DNA of 64,000 nucleotides from Arboricoccus pini (GTDB lineage Bacteria; Pseudomonadota; Alphaproteobacteria; Geminicoccales; Geminicoccaceae): the NCBI RefSeq assembly GCF_900187945.1, contig NZ_FYEH01000001.1:1-64000 (forward strand), read 5' to 3'. The number at the start of each line of letters is the position of its first letter. Position 1 is the stretch's first letter. Both the position numbers and the translations under genes were made by a program. Positions 56,575-64,000 of this stretch are shown piece by piece. The notes beneath the pieces were generated by a model. It had not been told where the DNA came from, made no database searches, and was given only the letters and a program-made list of their open reading frames with translations.

Positions 56575-57530
56575 CAGCCGGCCTCTGGCAGGCGGCGTGC
56601 AGCCGGTCGGCCGAGGTGACGACAAGAGGGCCGATATCGTGCCGATCCTCGGCCATCAGGCCCGAAGCCTCGACCGCGGCCGGCGCCACCTCGCCGGTAG
56701 AGACAACGATGTTCTCGCAATCGGCACCGGGCTCGCGCAGCCGTTAGCCGCCCAGCCTGCTCTCATCGGTAGGCGCCAAGCGCCACGGCCCTGGAAGCAG
56801 AACGCCGCACAGAGCAGGTGGGGGCAGGCGTCGATCCATTGGCGAAGTCGCTCGCGGCCGGGCTCAGCGAAGGCCGCCTTCTGGAGATGACCGTGTTTGA
56901 GCGTGACGACGCGCCAGCCGAACTTGCGAAACAGATCCTCGAGCCGCTCGCGCAGTTCGTCATGCACCACGGCATCCAGGTGCTGGCGATTATAGTCGAT
57001 GATCCACCAGCAGCTCTGGACCTTGTGCTTCCAGCCCTCGATCAGGGCCTCGAAGAGTCGTCGAACTCGGCATCGTCCGCCAAGGCCACCATCCGGTCGT
57101 TCAAGCCTTCGCGGAGCCAGCCGCGCGCGCCCACATAGGTCTGAACAAGCGGGTCAAAGAGGGTCTGCGCCACGCCGAGGCCCACCGAGCCGACCGAGAA
57201 ATCGACATCGTCGATGTCCTTGGTGCGCGAGGGATAGCACTGCGCGCCCTCGAAGGCGCGAGTCCGCTCCAGCTGCTCACGCGCCTGGCTGCCCGAGAGG
57301 TACCGGATCGGGTGGACGACGGAACTCGCATGCGTCTTGACCGCCACCCTGTCCTCGAGACCGAGGGTCGCGGAGCAACGGGCCGTCATGATGGTGGCCA
57401 GCGAAGTCGAGGGGGCCTGGTGGCCGCCGACCTACAGCCCGTCCTCGCTCTGCCGGAGATGGTTCGCATGATGGGTCATCCAAGCGGCAAGCGAGAGCGC
57501 CTTGCGCTCCAGCGCCCGCGGCACCGGCAT
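56575..57530 (-). pseudogene. Fossil of a transketolase-family pyruvate dehydrogenase E1
   Basis: Three frames on the minus strand add up to parts of one thiamine-diphosphate E1/transketolase-like protein. From 57530: ALERKALSLAAWMTHHANHL, a TAG at 57434-57432 where family members read Lys (DGL-stop-VGGHQAPS), then GAQCYPSRTKDIDDVDFSVG and GLGVAQTLFDPLVQTYVG. After ADDAEFDD the frame shifts near 57062, apparently by an 8-bp loss, and continues as LFEALIEGWKH, WWIIDYNRQHLDAVV and FGWRVVTLKHG. After FCFQGRGAW a large central part is missing, and only the C-terminal LREPGADCENIVVSTGEVAP and GPLVVTSADRLHA remain. Roughly 320 of the expected 750-800 codons survive. Confidence 0.82.
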
Positions 57531-57623
57531 GCGCCGATCTTGCGCCGGGCCTGCATCTTGCATCAAAAATGTTTCCACTGTCGGCACGCCCGCCCTCGAA
57601 CATTCAAAGTTGAAGAACCGAAG

Positions 57624-58913
57624 ATGGCCGCCAAGCCTTTACCCAAGAGCCTCTATGCCGAGACGGCCAGGGCCGCCTTGCCGACGCCGCCGCTGCCAGG
57701 CGATCGCAGCACCGACGTCGCCATTGTCGGCGGCGGCTTCACCGGCCTTTCGACGGCGCTGCATCTGGCGCAGCAGGGTGTCGACGTCACGCTCATCGAG
57801 GCCAGCGAGCCTGGCTGGGGCGCCTCGGGGCGCAATGGCGGGCAGGTCAATCCGGGCCTGAAGCACGATCCCTCTGCGGTCATCAAGGATCACGGCGAGG
57901 CGTTGGGGCGGCGCATGATCGAGCTTTCCGGCGGGGCGCCGGCACGCGTCTTCGACATCGTGCGGCGTCATCAGATCCAGTGCGAGGTGGCGGAGACCGG
58001 CACGCTGCGGGCCGCCTTCAATCGCCCCGGCGCCGCCATGATCGAGAGCACGGCCAGGGACTATGCCCTGCACGGCGCGCCGGTCAGCTACCTGGATCGG
58101 CAGGAGATCAAGGTCTGGACCGGCTCCGATCGCTATGCCTGCGGTCTCATCGACCGGCGCGGCGGCAAGCTCAATCCGCTGGGTTATGCGAGGGGCCTGG
58201 CCGAGGCCGCCCACAATGCCGGAGCCAAGATCCATGGCGGGACCTCGGCAGTCTCCCTCGCGCGCGAGGCGGATGGTTGGAAGCTGGCGACGAATTCGGG
58301 GACCCTTCGCGCCCGGCGCGTGGTTCTGGCTACCAATGGCTATAGCGACGCGCTCTGGCCAGGCCTTGCCCGCTCGATCATCCCGGTCTTCTCCGCGATC
58401 GCCGCCACCGAGCCTTTGAGCGAGGCGCAGGCACAGGGCATCCTACCGGAAGGCAGTGTACTCTTCGAGATCGCCGACCTTACGGTCTATTACCGCCTGG
58501 ACGCGCATCGTCGCCTTCTGATGGGCGGCCGGAGCGTCTCGAGGGACACGGGCGATCCGATCGATTATCGCCGTCTTACCGACTATGCGATCCGGCTCTG
58601 GCCCACCTTGAAAGACGTGCGCTGGACGCATTTCTGGAACGGCCAGCTCGCCATAACGCAGGATCATTATCCGCATTTGCACGAGCCGGCCCCGGGCCTC
58701 ATCGCCGCGCTCGGCTATAATGGCCGCGGCGTGGCGATGGCGACCGCCACGGGTGCTGAGGTCGCCCGGCGCCTGACGGGTACGGGGCTGGATGAGCTTT
58801 GCCTGCCGGTGAGCCCCATCACCACCTATCCGTTCCATCGCTTCTGGCCGCTGGGAGTGACGATCCGACTTTGGTGGGGCGCGATGCGCGACCGGCTGGC
58901 GCCCGCGGCCTAG
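57624..58913 (+). CDS. FAD-dependent amino-acid/amine oxidoreductase (DAO family, PuuB/OrdL-like)
   Basis: 429-residue flavoprotein. The FAD-binding start is DVAIVGGGFTGLSTALHLAQ (about 32-51) with GWGASGRNGGQVNPGL next, typical of gamma-glutamylputrescine oxidase-like enzymes. Near the end, WNGQLAITQDHYPHLHEPAPG and ALGYNGRGVAMATATG form the second FAD contact. ATG at 57624 is the first Met before similarity; upstream sequence in this frame is a shadow of the fossil E1. It oxidises a primary or secondary amine; the exact substrate is unknown. A second FAD protein follows at 58997. Confidence 0.87.
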   Translation: MAAKPLPKSLYAETARAALPTPPLPGDRSTDVAIVGGGFTGLSTALHLAQQGVDVTLIEASEPGWGASGRNGGQVNPGLKHDPSAVIKDHGEALGRRMIELSGGAPARVFDIVRRHQIQCEVAETGTLRAAFNRPGAAMIESTARDYALHGAPVSYLDRQEIKVWTGSDRYACGLIDRRGGKLNPLGYARGLAEAAHNAGAKIHGGTSAVSLAREADGWKLATNSGTLRARRVVLATNGYSDALWPGLARSIIPVFSAIAATEPLSEAQAQGILPEGSVLFEIADLTVYYRLDAHRRLLMGGRSVSRDTGDPIDYRRLTDYAIRLWPTLKDVRWTHFWNGQLAITQDHYPHLHEPAPGLIAALGYNGRGVAMATATGAEVARRLTGTGLDELCLPVSPITTYPFHRFWPLGVTIRLWWGAMRDRLAPAA

Positions 58914-58996
58914 CAGGGCCGTGAAAGTCCAGTAAGCGCGACATGCGCCATGTTGACGCCGTCGACATGAAGCAGCGGAACGGCTAAGGCCTCCCG

Positions 58997-60151
58997 ATGC
59001 GGCTGTTTCAATCTCTCGACGAGCTCCATAGTCAATACGACGTCGCTATCGTCGGCGCCGGACCTGCTGGCATGGCTGCAGCCATCACGACGTCCGAGAC
59101 GGGACTGCGGGTGGTCGTCATTGAGGCGTCGCCCGTCATGGGCGGGCGCGGCGATCATGCGTGGCGGGATGTCCGGGCCGAGATCGATGCCTACCGTTCG
59201 ACCAATCCCGACCACCTGGCGGGTGCCCGGCTGACGGCGCTGGAGAATCTGCCGGCCGAGGAAGGCCAGGCGGAGACCGCGGCGGCCATGGCCCTGACCG
59301 TCTGCGTCGGCAGCCAATCCCGGCGTATCCGGGCGCGGCGCGTTATCGTCGCCACTGGCGCGATCGAGCGGCCGATGGAGATATCGGGCTGGACCCTGCC
59401 GGGCGTCTCGATGCTGACCACCGCCGATCGCCTGCTCGAGCAGGCCATCGGCAAGGAGGTCGTTCTGGCCGGATGCGGTCCGTTGCTCTGGCATCTGGCA
59501 GGGCGGATGATCGATGCCAAGCGTCCGCCGGCTCTCGTCCTCGATACCAGTCCCGGTCGCCTCTGGCGGCTGGTCGCCCGTTCGCCCTTCGGCCTTCTGA
59601 CGCAGCCCGACATCCAGGCGGAGCTCAAGATGCAGCTTCGTGTCCGTCGCAAGGTGAAGGTCGTACAACCTGCCGGGGCGCTTTCCATCGAGAGCAAGGC
59701 GGATCGCAAGCAGGTCGTCTGGCAGCGCAAGGGCGGCGGCAGGATGGTGGCGCCAGCCGACCTCGTGCTCCTGCATCAGGGGTTGGTCCCCGATCTCGCG
59801 GTCTGCCGCCTAGCCGGCTGTCGGCTGGGCTGGAACGCCGCCCGCGCCTGCTGGCAGCCCGATGCCGATGTCTGGGGCAGGACCAGCGTGGCGGCCGTGC
59901 TGGTGGCTGGCGACGCGGCCGGCATTGCCGGGTTCGAATCCGCCGTGGCGCGCGGGCACCTGGCCGGCTATGCCGCTGCCCAGGACCTGGGTGCTATCGA
60001 CATCAGGAAGCGGGTACGGGGCTCCCTCGTCCATCTGCGCATCCTGCGTCGCTACGCCCGCGGCCGCGCCCTACTCGACACGCTGGCAAGACCGGCACCG
60101 GCCTTTTGCGAGACCGACCAGGTCCGCTCGCCGGCGACGTTAAGCGACTGA
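58997..60151 (+). CDS. FAD/NAD(P)-dependent oxidoreductase, HcnB/OoxA-like, truncated
   Basis: 384 residues related to the alpha subunit of opine/proline/hydrogen-cyanide type dehydrogenases. It has two Rossmann sites: VAIVGAGPAGMAAAITTSETG near residue 17 and EVVLAGCGPLLWHLAG near 155, with RRVIVATGAIERPMEISGW between and VLVAGDAAGIAGFESAVARG near 300. Relatives of 450-480 residues end with a Cys-rich [2Fe-2S] (BFD-like) domain after RPAP; here the protein stops just where it should begin. The region after the first Rossmann site is also shorter than usual. Either a shortened paralogue or a decaying gene. No partner subunit is present. Confidence 0.62.
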   Translation: MRLFQSLDELHSQYDVAIVGAGPAGMAAAITTSETGLRVVVIEASPVMGGRGDHAWRDVRAEIDAYRSTNPDHLAGARLTALENLPAEEGQAETAAAMALTVCVGSQSRRIRARRVIVATGAIERPMEISGWTLPGVSMLTTADRLLEQAIGKEVVLAGCGPLLWHLAGRMIDAKRPPALVLDTSPGRLWRLVARSPFGLLTQPDIQAELKMQLRVRRKVKVVQPAGALSIESKADRKQVVWQRKGGGRMVAPADLVLLHQGLVPDLAVCRLAGCRLGWNAARACWQPDADVWGRTSVAAVLVAGDAAGIAGFESAVARGHLAGYAAAQDLGAIDIRKRVRGSLVHLRILRRYARGRALLDTLARPAPAFCETDQVRSPATLSD

Positions 60152-60239
60152 GCGTCTCTCGTTCGCGCGGCGCCCTGGTGTGGCAGAGGCCAGGAACCCC
60201 AGGCTCAGCCAGCGCAAGGTGCGGTCGCCCGCGCGACTT

Positions 60240-60860
60240 CTAGGATACGATCAGGACGTCGAGCTTGCGGGGCCCGTGCACGCCGGCCACGCGGTTGAGC
60301 TCGATGTCGGAGGTGGCCGAGGGTCCGGCGAAGATGGTAACCGGCGCATGATGGCCCGGATGCGGCAGCAGCCGCTGCATTGCGTCCGCTACCGTGGTGA
60401 CGATCTGCTCCTCCCGCACGATGCAGAGATGGTGGTCGACCAAAAGCGTGAGCGCGCGGCGACCTTGGTCGGCGGCGGCGTTGAGCATGATGGCGCCATT
60501 CGCGGCGGCCGCCACGGTGCAGCCGGTAATGGCGGCATGCAAGCCGTCCAGCATGGCAGCCGACAGGCCGTCATCGACGATGGCTCCGGCCGGCCGCCAG
60601 GCTTCGGGCAGGCCCGGCGGGACCGCCACGCGGCTGGAGCCCCTTGCCTCGAGCCGGCTCTGGATGAGCGCTGGCAGGTCCGCTTCGCCGCAGCGGGCAA
60701 CCTCGACGCCATATTCCTTGAGCCTGGCCGTCAACAGATCGGCCGGCACGCCTTCGTCCTGGGGGCCGGGCGGGGGAGGGGGCGTCATCGGATGAGCGTC
60801 ATGCAGCTCCCCGACGGCGGCCTTGATTCGCGCCAGGATCGCGTCCCTTGCCTCGCTCAC
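60240..60860 (-). CDS. lutC: Lactate utilisation protein C
   Basis: 206-residue LUD-domain protein (DUF162), the third subunit of the LutABC L-lactate oxidising complex. The C-terminal half holds VAAAANGAIMLNAA, TLLVDHHLCIVREEQIV and the ending GPSATSDIELNRVAGVHGPRKLDVLIV (cited by GPSATSDIE and GVHGPR), typical for LutC. Starts with GTG overlapping the lutB stop as GTGA, so the three genes are translationally linked. A Pro-run (about 33-42) in the linker is unusual but harmless. Confidence 0.92.
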   Translation of the reverse strand: MSEARDAILARIKAAVGELHDAHPMTPPPPPGPQDEGVPADLLTARLKEYGVEVARCGEADLPALIQSRLEARGSSRVAVPPGLPEAWRPAGAIVDDGLSAAMLDGLHAAITGCTVAAAANGAIMLNAAADQGRRALTLLVDHHLCIVREEQIVTTVADAMQRLLPHPGHHAPVTIFAGPSATSDIELNRVAGVHGPRKLDVLIVS

Positions 60861-62299
60861 GGCCGGCGCTCCCGCTGCCACCATTCCCGAAAGCTCTCCT
60901 TGGGCATGGCGCGCATGTCGCGCATCGCCGTCCAGGCCGAAAACGGGCCGGGCAGGCTCGTCATGAAGCCCTCGCTGGCGAAGGGCTTTTGGCCCAGCCT
61001 CGCCGCCCTTTGCAGCCAGGCAAAGCGCCGGGGATTGTCGAAGATGGCCAGTGCCATCCGCATGGCCAGCCGCTCCGGCGCCAGCCTGGCGCGCCAGCCA
61101 CCCTCGGCCGCCTTGGCCGCCATGACCTTGCCGCGGAGATGGACCAGGACGTCGGGGATGTTGATCTTGACCGGGCAGACTTCGTAGCAGGCGCCGCAAA
61201 GCGTCGAGGCAAAGGGCAGCGAGCCCGCCTTCTCGGTCCCGTAGATCTGCGGCGTGACGATGGCGCCGATGGGGCCTGGATAGATCGAGCCATAGGCATG
61301 GCCGCCCGTGTGGGCGTAGACCGGGCAGATATTGAGGCAGGCGCTGCAGCGGATGCATTGCAGCGTCTGGCGCGTCACCTCCTCCTTCAGCATGTCGCTG
61401 CGGCCATTGTCCAAAAGGACGAGGTGGAATTCCTCGGGCCCGTCGCCCGGCGTCGTGCCCGACCAGATCGAGGTGTAGGGGTTCATCCGCTCGCCGGTCG
61501 AGGACCGGGGCAGGAGCTGGAGAAAGACCTCCATGTCGCTCCAGCGCGGCACCACCTTCTCGATGCCCATGATCGAGACCAGGGTGCGCGGCATGGTCGT
61601 GCACATGCGCCCGTTGCCCTCGCTTTCAAAGAGGCAGATCGAGCCCGTCTCGGCGATGGCGAAATTGGCACCGGAAAAGCCGACCTGCACGGTCAGGAAC
61701 TTCTCCCGCAGATAGGCGCGCGCCGCCGCCGCCAGGTCTTCCGGCCGGTCGGACAGCTCCGGGCGGCCGAATTTCCTGATGAACAGCTCGCGGATCTCGG
61801 CGCGGTTGCGATGAATGGCCGGCACCAGGATGTGCGAGGGCCGGTCGCGGCCGAGCTGGACGATCAGATCAGCCAGATCGGTCTCGATCGGCGTGATGCC
61901 GGACTTGATGAGATGCTCGTTCAGTCCGGTCTCGTCCGAGGTCATCGACTTGGCCTTGATGACGTCGGTGTGACCGGTGGCCTTGACGATTCCCTCGACG
62001 ATGCGGTTCAGCTCCGAGCCGTCCCTTGCCCAATGCACATGGCCGCCTGCCGCCGTCACGTTGGCTTCGAGCTCGACCAGATAGGTGTCGAGATTGGCCA
62101 AGGTGTGCGCCTTGATGGCGCGGCCGCGCTCGCGCAGGTCCTCCCAGTCGTCGACCTCGCCGACCCGGAGCCGACGCTTGGCGCGAATGGTCTGCGTCGC
62201 CTTGCGGATATTGCGCCTGAGCTGACTATTGGCGACCGCCCGGTGGGCGGCCTCGGGAAACGCCTCGCCGGTGATCGAGGGACCGTCTGTTCTAGCCAT
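60857..62299 (-). CDS. lutB: Lactate utilisation iron-sulfur protein LutB
   Basis: 480-residue cytoplasmic protein with an N-terminal LUD domain and two C-terminal 4Fe-4S motifs: CIRCSACLNICPVY (near 310) and CGACYEVCPVK (near 360). Part of the LutABC complex oxidising L-lactate to pyruvate. Other family marks are MTSDETGLNEHL, VGFSGANFAIAETGSICLFE and CTTMPRTLVSIMGIEKVV. ATG at 62299 overlaps the lutA end by 8 bp; the longer frame is lutA's shadow. Confidence 0.94.
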   Translation of the reverse strand: MARTDGPSITGEAFPEAAHRAVANSQLRRNIRKATQTIRAKRRLRVGEVDDWEDLRERGRAIKAHTLANLDTYLVELEANVTAAGGHVHWARDGSELNRIVEGIVKATGHTDVIKAKSMTSDETGLNEHLIKSGITPIETDLADLIVQLGRDRPSHILVPAIHRNRAEIRELFIRKFGRPELSDRPEDLAAAARAYLREKFLTVQVGFSGANFAIAETGSICLFESEGNGRMCTTMPRTLVSIMGIEKVVPRWSDMEVFLQLLPRSSTGERMNPYTSIWSGTTPGDGPEEFHLVLLDNGRSDMLKEEVTRQTLQCIRCSACLNICPVYAHTGGHAYGSIYPGPIGAIVTPQIYGTEKAGSLPFASTLCGACYEVCPVKINIPDVLVHLRGKVMAAKAAEGGWRARLAPERLAMRMALAIFDNPRRFAWLQRAARLGQKPFASEGFMTSLPGPFSAWTAMRDMRAMPKESFREWWQRERRP

Positions 62300-63077
62300 G
62301 GGAAACACCTGCCGGATGCATGGGCTCCGCCTTTGCCTGGGGCGGCTGATCCTCGGTGGATGCCAGGATTTCCGCCAGATGGATGGCACGCACGCCCGTC
62401 CGCAGACGGTGCAGGCCACCTTCCATGTGCATCAGGCAGGAATTGTCGAGGGCCGTTACGGCCTCGCTCTCGGTACGCTGGATGCAGGCGATCTTGTCGG
62501 CCAGCATGGCCGAGGAGACGTCGCTGTTCTTGACCGCGAAAGTGCCGCCAAAGCCGCAGCACTCGGTGGCTTCCGGCAATTCGACGAGGTCCAGGCCGCG
62601 CACGGCCTTGAGAAGAGCCATCGCATCCTCGGTGACTTTTAAAGCCCGCAACGACGAACATGTCGGATGATACGTGACGCGATGAGGATAATAGGCGCCG
62701 CAATCGGTGACGCCCAGCCTCCGAACGAGGAACTCGGCAAACTCGAAGACCCGGGGAACGAGTGCCTCAATGGCTGCGGCCAGTGAGGCGTCGCCGCTTT
62801 CCCGGGCAAGCTTTGGATAGTGCGCGCGGATCATGTTGACGCATGAGGAGGACGGGCAGACGACGGCCTCGGCGCTGTCGAAGCCGTTTACGAAGCGTCG
62901 CAGCAGGGGAGCCAGGCCCTCCTGGTAGCCCGAGTTGAAATGCATCTGGCCGCAACAGGTCTGCTCCATGGGGAAGTCGACCTCATGGCCCAGCCGCTCC
63001 AGGACGTTAACGACGGCTTTGCCCGTGGATGGAAAGAGCGTGTCGTTGAAACAGGCGATGAAAAGCGAGACGCGCAT
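62292..63077 (-). CDS. lutA: Lactate utilisation protein A (CCG-domain oxidoreductase)
   Basis: 261-residue protein with two cysteine-rich CCG domains that bind unusual iron-sulfur clusters: EQTCCGQMHFNSGY (near 40) and EATECCGFGGTF (near 170). Subunit of LutABC. The N-terminal RVSLFIACFNDTLFPSTG is characteristic. ATG at 63077 agrees with the family start; ATG at 63107 is in frame ten codons upstream and neither has a strong ribosome site. First gene of the lut operon; no lutR/lldR regulator or lactate permease is adjacent. Confidence 0.92.
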   Translation of the reverse strand: MRVSLFIACFNDTLFPSTGKAVVNVLERLGHEVDFPMEQTCCGQMHFNSGYQEGLAPLLRRFVNGFDSAEAVVCPSSSCVNMIRAHYPKLARESGDASLAAAIEALVPRVFEFAEFLVRRLGVTDCGAYYPHRVTYHPTCSSLRALKVTEDAMALLKAVRGLDLVELPEATECCGFGGTFAVKNSDVSSAMLADKIACIQRTESEAVTALDNSCLMHMEGGLHRLRTGVRAIHLAEILASTEDQPPQAKAEPMHPAGVSHG

Positions 63078-63286
63078 CTTGTTCGTCTTTATTATGTCTG
63101 GTGGCATTTAGAGCCATTCTCGTCCATTTCCAAAGCCTCAGGGCGCCGATAAATCCCTTGCCGGCCCAGTACCGATCCTGCTGCCGTCCTTGCGTGCCCT
63201 GCTACCCGCGCCAAGGTGCGGCCCGATCGGGCCTGCTACGGGTATCATGTGGCGGCCAGCTAAGGGCCGCCGGCGGGCCGGGGCCG

Positions 63287-63315
63287 TTGACAGCATGACG
63301 GCGGCTAAGTATGAA
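63287..63315 (+). promoter_or_regulatory. Sigma-70-type promoter of tRNA-Asp
   Basis: TTGACA at 63287-63292, a 17-nt spacer and TATGAA at 63310-63315, followed by the tRNA 17 bp later. The -35 box is perfect and the spacing optimal. Confidence 0.8.
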
Positions 63316-63332
63316 CCGCCCGCACCGAGTAC

Positions 63333-63409
63333 GGGGATGTAGCTCAGTCGGTTAGAGTGCCGGCCTGTCACGCCGGAGGTCGCGGGTTCAAGTCCCGTCA
63401 TCCTCGCCA
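63333..63409 (+). tRNA. tRNA-Asp (anticodon GTC)
   Basis: 77-nt cloverleaf with encoded CCA. Acceptor stem GGGGATG pairs with CATCCTC (one G-U), D-arm AGCTCAGTCGGTTAGAGT, anticodon stem CCGGC/GCCGG around loop CTGTCAC (anticodon GTC at 63367-63369), T-arm CGGGTTCAAGTCCCG, discriminator G and CCA at 63407-63409. No integrase or att-like duplication follows. Confidence 0.97.
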
Positions 63410-63819
63410 CCGCTTCACGGAGCTTTGACGAACGAGCCTCCATGCTTCGCGCATGCGGGCCCTTTGTCGATTCCACCGGGCGGACCTCGTGAGCGCCATC
63501 AATCGAATCTGCGTGATCGTGATGTAGGATCCGGCGCCTGGACTATGCTCAGCATTCGGCCAGTTCTGGATTTCGAAAAGCTCGCGTCAAGCGTCGAAGT
63601 CGCTGATCTTGCAAGCGTGCCTGCCGTCTATGGCAGAGCGGGGGTGCTTGGCTTTTGCAATGCAGCGACCTATGGTCCGCCGCGTTCGAGGATCCTTGGG
63701 CGCCGAGCCCGCCAGCCTACTCATCGGCAGGCGACATGGCAGGTGCCCTTGGGGTCGACGGGCTCGGGAGCTACGTCAAACGCGGCCAATCTCGACCGCG
63801 ACGAGGTTCGGGCGGATAC
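63410..63819. other. Non-coding stretch between tRNA-Asp and nuoA
   Basis: 410 bp with no recognisable gene. Overlapping short frames on both strands have no family resemblance. A small hairpin, CATGC/GCATG with a 5-nt loop at 63441-63455, follows the tRNA and could help end its transcript. The rest probably holds the promoter and leader of the nuo operon. Confidence 0.5.
63648..63676 (+). promoter_or_regulatory. Candidate sigma-70 promoter of the nuo operon
   Basis: TTGGCT (63648-63653), 17-nt spacer, TATGGT (63671-63676): four of six matches in each box. It would give a leader of about 140 nt before nuoA. The match is modest and could be chance. Confidence 0.3.
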
Positions 63820-64000
63820 ATGCAAGGCTATCTCTTCGACTACTTGCCGATCCTGATCTTTTTGGGCATCGCCATCGGGCTTGCCTTCGTGATCATCACC
63901 GCATCGATGGTCGTGGCACGGCAGCGTCCCGACGCCGAGAAGCTATCGGCCTACGAATGTGGCTTCGAGCCCTTCGATGATACGCGCGGCAAGTTCGACG
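63820..64000 (+). CDS. nuoA: NADH-quinone oxidoreductase subunit A (5' part)
   Basis: First 60 codons of the complex I membrane subunit A, cut by the window edge. The start [20 protein letters not shown] forms the first membrane helix; the following [24 protein letters not shown] carries the conserved loop (YECGFEP) whose Cys is known for conformational exposure in complex I. ATG at 63820 is the start. As the first gene of nuo operons, nuoB and the rest are expected to follow beyond the edge. Confidence 0.95.
   Translation, partial: MQGYLFDYLPILIFLGIAIGLAFVIITASMVVARQRPDAEKLSAYECGFEPFDDTRGKFD

Noticed and set aside
55580-56689. 369-codon minus-strand frame under puuD
   Set aside because: Only its first 40 codons are meaningful, as the C-terminal block of the E1 fossil; the rest is antisense to puuD.
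63138-63476. 112-residue minus-strand frame containing GLEPATSGVTGRHSN
   Set aside because: It is the antisense translation of tRNA-Asp, a well-known source of spurious protein annotations.
63333-63819. Integrated element downstream of tRNA-Asp
   Set aside because: No integrase, no duplicated tRNA 3' end, and nuoA follows within 410 bp.

Overview
The window is a high-GC stretch of bacterial chromosome (mid-60s % G+C by eye), densely coding, with no insertion sequence, phage, CRISPR array or rRNA. The gene set points to an alphaproteobacterium: a ChvE/GguA/GguB sugar uptake operon, an acvB-mprF (lpiA) pair, GlxA-type regulators, Entner-Doudoroff enzymes, and two promoters matching the alphaproteobacterial general-stress (EcfG) consensus. 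I cannot fix the family; a Rhodospirillales/Geminicoccales-like lineage is a guess.

Layout. 0.5-4.3 kb: chvE-gguA-gguB multiple-sugar ABC transporter. 4.4-11 kb (minus): an SPFH membrane protein with a divergent NAD-kinase-like protein, zwf with a DHFR-like gene, egtB and a PlsC-type acyltransferase. 11.2-14.5 kb (plus): two tandem GlxA-family regulators and an orphan MalK/UgpC-type ATPase. 14.6-23.3 kb (minus): GNAT acetyltransferase, mprF, acvB, glmS, a TerC-CBS protein and a small XRE regulator. 23.4-29.5 kb: DedA protein, an atypical LuxR-type regulator with a broken phosphorylation site, an acyl-CoA dehydrogenase/NodS-like methyltransferase pair behind an EcfG-like promoter, an MFS carrier and a glycosyltransferase-like protein. 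29.6-33.6 kb: glgX behind another EcfG-like promoter, and a divergent ECF sigma/anti-sigma/periplasmic sensor operon. 33.7-43.5 kb (plus): ROK regulator, a complete ribose-type ABC transporter, PfkB kinase, a second zwf, edd and a small secreted protein, which together form a sugar uptake to Entner-Doudoroff route. 43.5-45.6 kb: an amidase and a cysteine hydrolase. 45.7-50.7 kb (minus): a large autotransporter interrupted in its beta-barrel by one in-frame amber codon. 50.9-56.6 kb: a ureide (uric acid to allantoate) cluster, puuE-uraD-allC plus an M20 hydrolase on the minus strand and uraH-puuD on the plus strand. 56.6-57.5 kb: fossil of a transketolase-family pyruvate dehydrogenase E1. 57.6-60.2 kb: two FAD oxidoreductases, the second truncated. 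60.2-63.1 kb (minus): lutABC lactate oxidation operon. 63.3 kb: tRNA-Asp. 63.8 kb to the end: start of the nuo operon (nuoA).

Taken together the region is mostly carbon and nitrogen scavenging (sugars, lactate, purines, amides) plus envelope functions (aminoacyl-PG, autotransporter, SPFH). The most unusual points are the amber-interrupted autotransporter with near-identical 126-bp passenger repeats, the fossil E1 gene, the pseudo-receiver regulator beside an EcfG-type promoter, the NAD-kinase-like/SPFH pair, and an acvB-mprF order opposite to the described rhizobial one.
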